NCBI GenBank assembly: GCA_963765295.1
Contig: CAVXVO010000005.1
Coordinates: 682,001 to 746,000 of the forward strand
Reading direction: 5' to 3'
DNA: 64,000 nt
DNA from: PALSA-612 sp963765295
GTDB taxonomy: Bacteria > Actinomycetota > Thermoleophilia > Gaiellales > Gaiellaceae
Shown here: piece by piece, positions 61,191 to 64,000 of the stretch
Numbering within the stretch: the stretch's first letter is position 1
Layout: every line of letters begins with the position of its first letter
Program-made: the position numbers and the translations under genes
The notes under the pieces: generated by a model
Seen by the model: the letters and a program-made list of their open reading frames with translations, nothing else
What the model was told of the DNA's origin: nothing
Database searches by the model: none

Positions 61191-61589
61191 TCAGGAGAGG
61201 GTGGCCAGGTAGACCTTGCGGTCGCGCGGGCCGTCGAACTCGCAGAAGAAGATGCCCTGGTACGTTCCGAGCGCGAGCTCGCCGTCGCGCAACGGGACGA
61301 GCACCTGCGGCCCGATCAGCGACCCGCGCACGTGCGAGGGGGCGTTGGGGCCGTCCTGGTCTTCGTGGCGCCAGGTCCAGCCGTCGTCGACGATCTTCTG
61401 CAGCGCGTCCTCGAAGTCGTCGACGAGATCCGGGTCGATGCGCTCGTTGATCGTGACGCCCGCGGTCGTGTGCGGCACGTAGACGAGCGCCGCCGAGGCG
61501 CCGTTCGTGACGCCGAGCGCCTCCCGAACCTCGTCCGTGATCTCGATCAGCTGGGTCCGCCGCTCGGTCTTCAGAGTGATCTCGCGCAC
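61191..61589 (-). CDS. YjbQ-family protein (secondary thiamine-phosphate synthase fold)
   Basis: A 132-residue protein with the UPF0047 signature: SAALVYVPHTTAGVTINERI in the first half and GTYQGIFFCEFDGPRDRKVY at the end, including the conserved His, Glu and Asp. Some homologues complement thiamine phosphate synthase weakly; the true role is open. It starts with a GTG 18 bases from the divergent peptidase ATG, with a shared -10 region. Confidence 0.9.
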   Translation of the reverse strand: MREITLKTERRTQLIEITDEVREALGVTNGASAALVYVPHTTAGVTINERIDPDLVDDFEDALQKIVDDGWTWRHEDQDGPNAPSHVRGSLIGPQVLVPLRDGELALGTYQGIFFCEFDGPRDRKVYLATLS

Positions 61590-61594
61590 GGGGC

Positions 61595-61601
61595 TATCCT
61601 A
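61595..61601. promoter_or_regulatory. Overlapping divergent leaderless -10 elements
   Basis: TATCCT on the plus strand (61595-61600) is seven bases before the ATG at 61608. TAGGAT on the minus strand (61601-61596) is six bases before the GTG at 61589. The two hexamers overlap by five base pairs, so the promoters should exclude each other. Confidence 0.55.
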
Positions 61602-61607
61602 GTCCCG

Positions 61608-63098
61608 ATGGGCAACTCGTCCGTTCAGACCGTCGACCTCGCCGGGTACCGCGATCGCGCCGACCGGTTCGAGGCGGACATGCTGGAGGAGTACTACCTC
61701 CACTTCGCGGGCTACAAGGACGAGCTCGACATCGAGGCGATCTACGGGCGTTACAGCGATCTGACGACGCTCGACGCAGCCACCGGCCTCGCCGGGCCTG
61801 CGGAGCACGACCGCGGCGCCAAGGAGCTCTGGCAATTCGCCTGCAGCGGCTACCTCGGCAACCTCGCGAAAGCGCAGGAGGCGCGGGCGAGCGAGCTCGA
61901 AGCGACGCTCGAGGCGACCGTCGACGGGCAGACGATCCCCTACAGGATGCTACGTCCCGCGATCGCGAACGAGCCAGACCGCGAGAAGCGGCGCGCGCTC
62001 GAGGAGGCCCGCTGTGCGCTCGGCGAGGAGCACCTGAACCCCGTCTACCTCGACGCCGCGGCGATCCTCCGCGCCGCCGTGCCGGCGCTCGGTTCCGGGA
62101 ACTACGTCGAGCTCCATCGCCGCTTCGGCTTCCGTCTCGACGAGCTCGCGGGCCAGTGCCGGCAGCTGCTCGACGACACGGAGCGGCTGTTCGAGGACAG
62201 CCTCGACCGGCTGTTCCGCGAGCGGGTCGGCGTGTCGCTCGACGAGGCTGAGCGGTGGGACACGCCGCGGCTGATCCGCGCAGTCGAGTGGGACAAGGGC
62301 TTCCCGCCCGAGCGGATGGTGCCGGCGCTCGAGGGCACGCTCGAAGCTCTCGGCATCGACCTGCGCGACCAGCCGAATGTCGAGCTCGACGTCGAGTCGC
62401 GCGAGAAGAAGTCGCCGCGCGCCTTCTGCGCGCCGATCGAGGTGCCGGGCCGCGTCGTGCTCGTGATCAAGCCGATGGGCGGCCCCGACGACTGGCGCGC
62501 GCTCTTCCACGAGGCCGGGCACACGGAGCACTTCGCGAACACGTCCGCCGACCTGCCGATGGAGAGCAAGCGCCTCGGCGACAACGCCGTCACCGAGGGC
62601 TGGGCATTCCTGTTCGAACATCTCGTCGACAATCCGGCCTGGCTGACCAGGCGACTGGATTTCCCGCGGCCGCAGGAGTTCGCGGCCGAGGGCGCGGCGA
62701 TGCTCCTCTGGAGCGTCCGCCGCTACTGCGCCAAGCTGCTCTACGAGCTCGAGCTGTTCCAGGCGGACGATCCGCTCCCCTTCCGGGAGCGCTACGTCGA
62801 GCTCCTCGGCAACGCGCTCAAGGTCCAGCCGAGCCCGACCGACTGGCTCGCCGACGTCGACCCGGGCTTCTACGTCAGCAAGTACCTCCGCGCCTGGGCC
62901 TTCGACGCGCAGCTCTCCTTCCACCTCCGTGAGCGCTTCGGGAACGACTGGTTCGCGCAACGTGAGGCCGGATCGCTCCTGCGAGAGCTGTGGTCGCTCG
63001 GCCAGGGCCCGACCGCGGACGAGCTGCTGGCGGACGTCACCGGCACCGAGATCGACATGGCTGCCGTGACCGAGCGCGTGCGCGAGCGCCTCGCCTAG
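61608..63098 (+). CDS. M3-like zinc metallopeptidase
   Basis: A 496-residue, mostly helical protein with the zinc motif HEXXH at 301-305 (ALFHEAGHTEHF) and a downstream glutamate in NAVTEGWAFLFEHL, the gluzincin arrangement of oligopeptidase F/M3 and M32-like families. It is cytoplasmic (no signal). It would cut short peptides. The ATG at 61608 is at the predicted transcription start. The pairing with a divergent yjbQ gene has no clear functional meaning. Confidence 0.8.
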   Translation: MGNSSVQTVDLAGYRDRADRFEADMLEEYYLHFAGYKDELDIEAIYGRYSDLTTLDAATGLAGPAEHDRGAKELWQFACSGYLGNLAKAQEARASELEATLEATVDGQTIPYRMLRPAIANEPDREKRRALEEARCALGEEHLNPVYLDAAAILRAAVPALGSGNYVELHRRFGFRLDELAGQCRQLLDDTERLFEDSLDRLFRERVGVSLDEAERWDTPRLIRAVEWDKGFPPERMVPALEGTLEALGIDLRDQPNVELDVESREKKSPRAFCAPIEVPGRVVLVIKPMGGPDDWRALFHEAGHTEHFANTSADLPMESKRLGDNAVTEGWAFLFEHLVDNPAWLTRRLDFPRPQEFAAEGAAMLLWSVRRYCAKLLYELELFQADDPLPFRERYVELLGNALKVQPSPTDWLADVDPGFYVSKYLRAWAFDAQLSFHLRERFGNDWFAQREAGSLLRELWSLGQGPTADELLADVTGTEIDMAAVTERVRERLA

Positions 63099-63124
63099 CA
63101 GGCGATCTTCGTCGCCCGGAAGGC

Positions 63125-63655
63125 TTAGAGGGCGCCGCCGGCGGCGGCCGGGGCGTCCGCCTCGGGAGCGCCCTGGTCTCCGACCGCGTTCCGCGAGAGG
63201 AAGTCCTCGACGAGCAGGAGCGAGTCGCCGGCACGATTCACGACTGCGAGCAGCGCGGACATGCTCGAGACCTCCTCACGCTGTTCCTTGAGGAACCAGT
63301 GCAGGAACTGCTCGCCGACGAGGTCGTTCTCCTCCCGCGCGAGCTCGACGAGACCGGCGATCTGCTGCGTGACGGTCTTCTCCTGCGCGAGTGCGAGGGC
63401 GACCGGCGCGGCTGCATCCTCGAACGCCGTCTGCGGGACGGCGATGCCCGGCACCTCGACCTGCTCGCCTGCGTCGAGGAGGTACTGGACGAGCATCATC
63501 GCGTGGTTTCGCTCCTCGACCGCCTGCCGGTAGAAGTGCGCCGCCAGTTGCGGAAGCGTCTCCGCGTCGTAGTACACGGCGATCGCCACGTACTGCTGCG
63601 ACGCGGCGAACTCGTTGGCGATCTGCTCGTTGACGGCTGCGGGAAAGCGGGCCAT
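63125..63655 (-). CDS. Ferritin
   Basis: Iron-storage protein of 176 residues forming a four-helix bundle. Ferroxidase ligands are visible: Glu in NEQIANEFAASQQYVAIAVY, Glu-X2-His in AVEERNHAMMLVQYL, and the later Glu and Gln in LVELAREENDLVGEQFLHWF. The C-terminal tail is Ala/Gly-rich. Start at ATG 63655, because the frame further upstream crosses non-coding hairpins. Confidence 0.93.
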   Translation of the reverse strand: MARFPAAVNEQIANEFAASQQYVAIAVYYDAETLPQLAAHFYRQAVEERNHAMMLVQYLLDAGEQVEVPGIAVPQTAFEDAAAPVALALAQEKTVTQQIAGLVELAREENDLVGEQFLHWFLKEQREEVSSMSALLAVVNRAGDSLLLVEDFLSRNAVGDQGAPEADAPAAAGGAL

Positions 63656-63663
63656 TGGCCGGG

Positions 63664-63669
63664 ATTCTA
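63664..63669 (-). promoter_or_regulatory. Ferritin -10 element (TAGAAT)
   Basis: On the minus strand TAGAAT precedes the ferritin ATG at 63655 by eight bases, so ferritin probably has a very short or no leader. Confidence 0.45.
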
Positions 63670-63740
63670 CTTCTCGCGGCCCGCCACTCGCGACGGTTCT
63701 CCGCCGAAGCCGTTTGAGGAAACCGGGGGTCACCCGTGCC

Positions 63741-63775
63741 AAAAGCGGAGAGGCGGCCTGGTGACCGCCTCTCCG
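63741..63775 (-). terminator. Rho-independent terminator (minus strand)
   Basis: A perfect 11-bp stem CGGAGAGGCGG/CCGCCTCTCCG with an 8-base loop is followed on the minus strand by CTTTT. No annotated minus-strand gene lies upstream of it in the window, so it would end an unannotated transcript from 63776-63948 or a leader RNA. Confidence 0.7.
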
Positions 63776-63948
63776 TGCCGTTAGCTGCCCGGTTGGGCAG
63801 CACACCAAGCGTACGCCGTCCGGTGAGAACTTCCTACAGGGGTCCGAACCGGTCCCCCGGGTCGGGCGAATGACGCCCGACGACGGCCACGGAATCCCCC
63901 GAAGCAAGCAAGCGACCCGGCCGTCGACGAGAAGGGAGCTCACGCGAG
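63776..63948. other. Hairpin-rich region, possible structured RNA
   Basis: Two more perfect stems lie here: GCTGCCC-4-GGGCAGC (63784-63801) and GTCGGGCG-5-CGCCCGAC (63861-63881). Read on the minus strand they would precede the terminator at 63741-63775. Read on the plus strand they form the leader of the secreted-protein gene at 63949. No known riboswitch class could be assigned with confidence. Confidence 0.4.
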
Positions 63949-64000
63949 ATGAAGAAGTACGCGCTGTTCCTCCTGGTCGCGGCCGCCGCCGGTCTCACGG
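63949..64000 (+). CDS. Start of a secreted protein, cut by the window end
   Basis: ATG at 63949 behind GAAGGGAG opens a frame of 17 codons to the window edge: two lysines and a hydrophobic stretch (MKKYALFLLVAAAAGLT), the beginning of a signal peptide. Nothing more can be said of the protein. Its roughly 170-base leader region contains strong hairpins. Confidence 0.6.
   Translation, partial: MKKYALFLLVAAAAGLT

Noticed and set aside
63741..63948. c-di-AMP (ydaO-type) riboswitch
   Set aside because: Only isolated strings (GGGGGACC, CAGCTAAC) match on the minus strand; the GGGTGAATC element and overall order are missing, and the downstream gene on that strand is ferritin.
1..64000. Mobile elements, prophage, CRISPR arrays, toxin-antitoxin pairs
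   Set aside because: No transposase, integrase, repeat-spacer pattern or toxin gene is visible. The only RHH sequence is fused to inositol-3-phosphate synthase.

Overview
The window is high-GC DNA (about 70%) with frequent GTG and TTG starts. It has gene orders typical of Actinomycetota: glmU-prs-rplY-pth-mfd-mazG-eno-ftsB-DUF501, metG-tatD-ksgA-ispE, and a dnaK-grpE-dnaJ-hspR-clpB operon. An inositol-phosphate synthase with a CDP-alcohol phosphatidyltransferase fits the same phylum. The mix of small hypothetical proteins would suit a deep branch such as Thermoleophilia, but that placement is inference. No phage, insertion sequence or CRISPR array is visible. The window is chromosomal, mostly housekeeping.

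Layout. 0-11 kb: a cut-off Gfo/Idh/MocA oxidoreductase, a zinc alcohol dehydrogenase, a CorC/CNNM transporter, a radical SAM repair-type protein behind a LexA-like box, a FUSC exporter, a ferredoxin, and a redox set (CcdA, CcmH, TlpA) joined to an L,D-transpeptidase. 11-24.4 kb, minus strand: division and translation housekeeping (FtsB, pyruvate kinase, enolase, MazG, a PPIase lipoprotein, Mfd, Pth, L25, PRPP synthetase, GlmU) and tRNA-Gln. 24.4-33 kb: IspE, KsgA, TatD, MetG, a degenerate LytM-type protein, an SGNH hydrolase, RsmI and a BadF-type kinase. 33-40.4 kb: an LCP protein, FmdB, a GT39-like membrane glycosyltransferase, a PsuK/PsuG pseudouridine pair and small enzymes. 40.4-47 kb: the HspR heat-shock operon. 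47-50 kb: two tandem M29 aminopeptidases and an ATP-grasp protein. 50-58.2 kb: MoaA, then a lipid set (PAP2-type phosphatase, CDP-alcohol phosphatidyltransferase, Ino1), a GT4-PHP fusion and a UDG-like protein. 58-64 kb: membrane proteins, RlmD-type methyltransferase, YjbQ, an M3-like peptidase, ferritin and the start of a secreted protein.

Three things stand out. (i) About twenty single-base frameshifts break otherwise intact and often essential genes. Every one is repaired by removing one base, which points to consensus sequence error rather than gene decay. (ii) Many genes have a TANNNT -10 element 6-8 bases before the start codon, so leaderless transcription looks common; one such promoter carries a LexA-like operator. 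(iii) The inositol-phosphate synthase frame is fused in phase to two ribbon-helix-helix domains and preceded by three GCTAGC repeats placed on the promoter, which suggests self-regulation.
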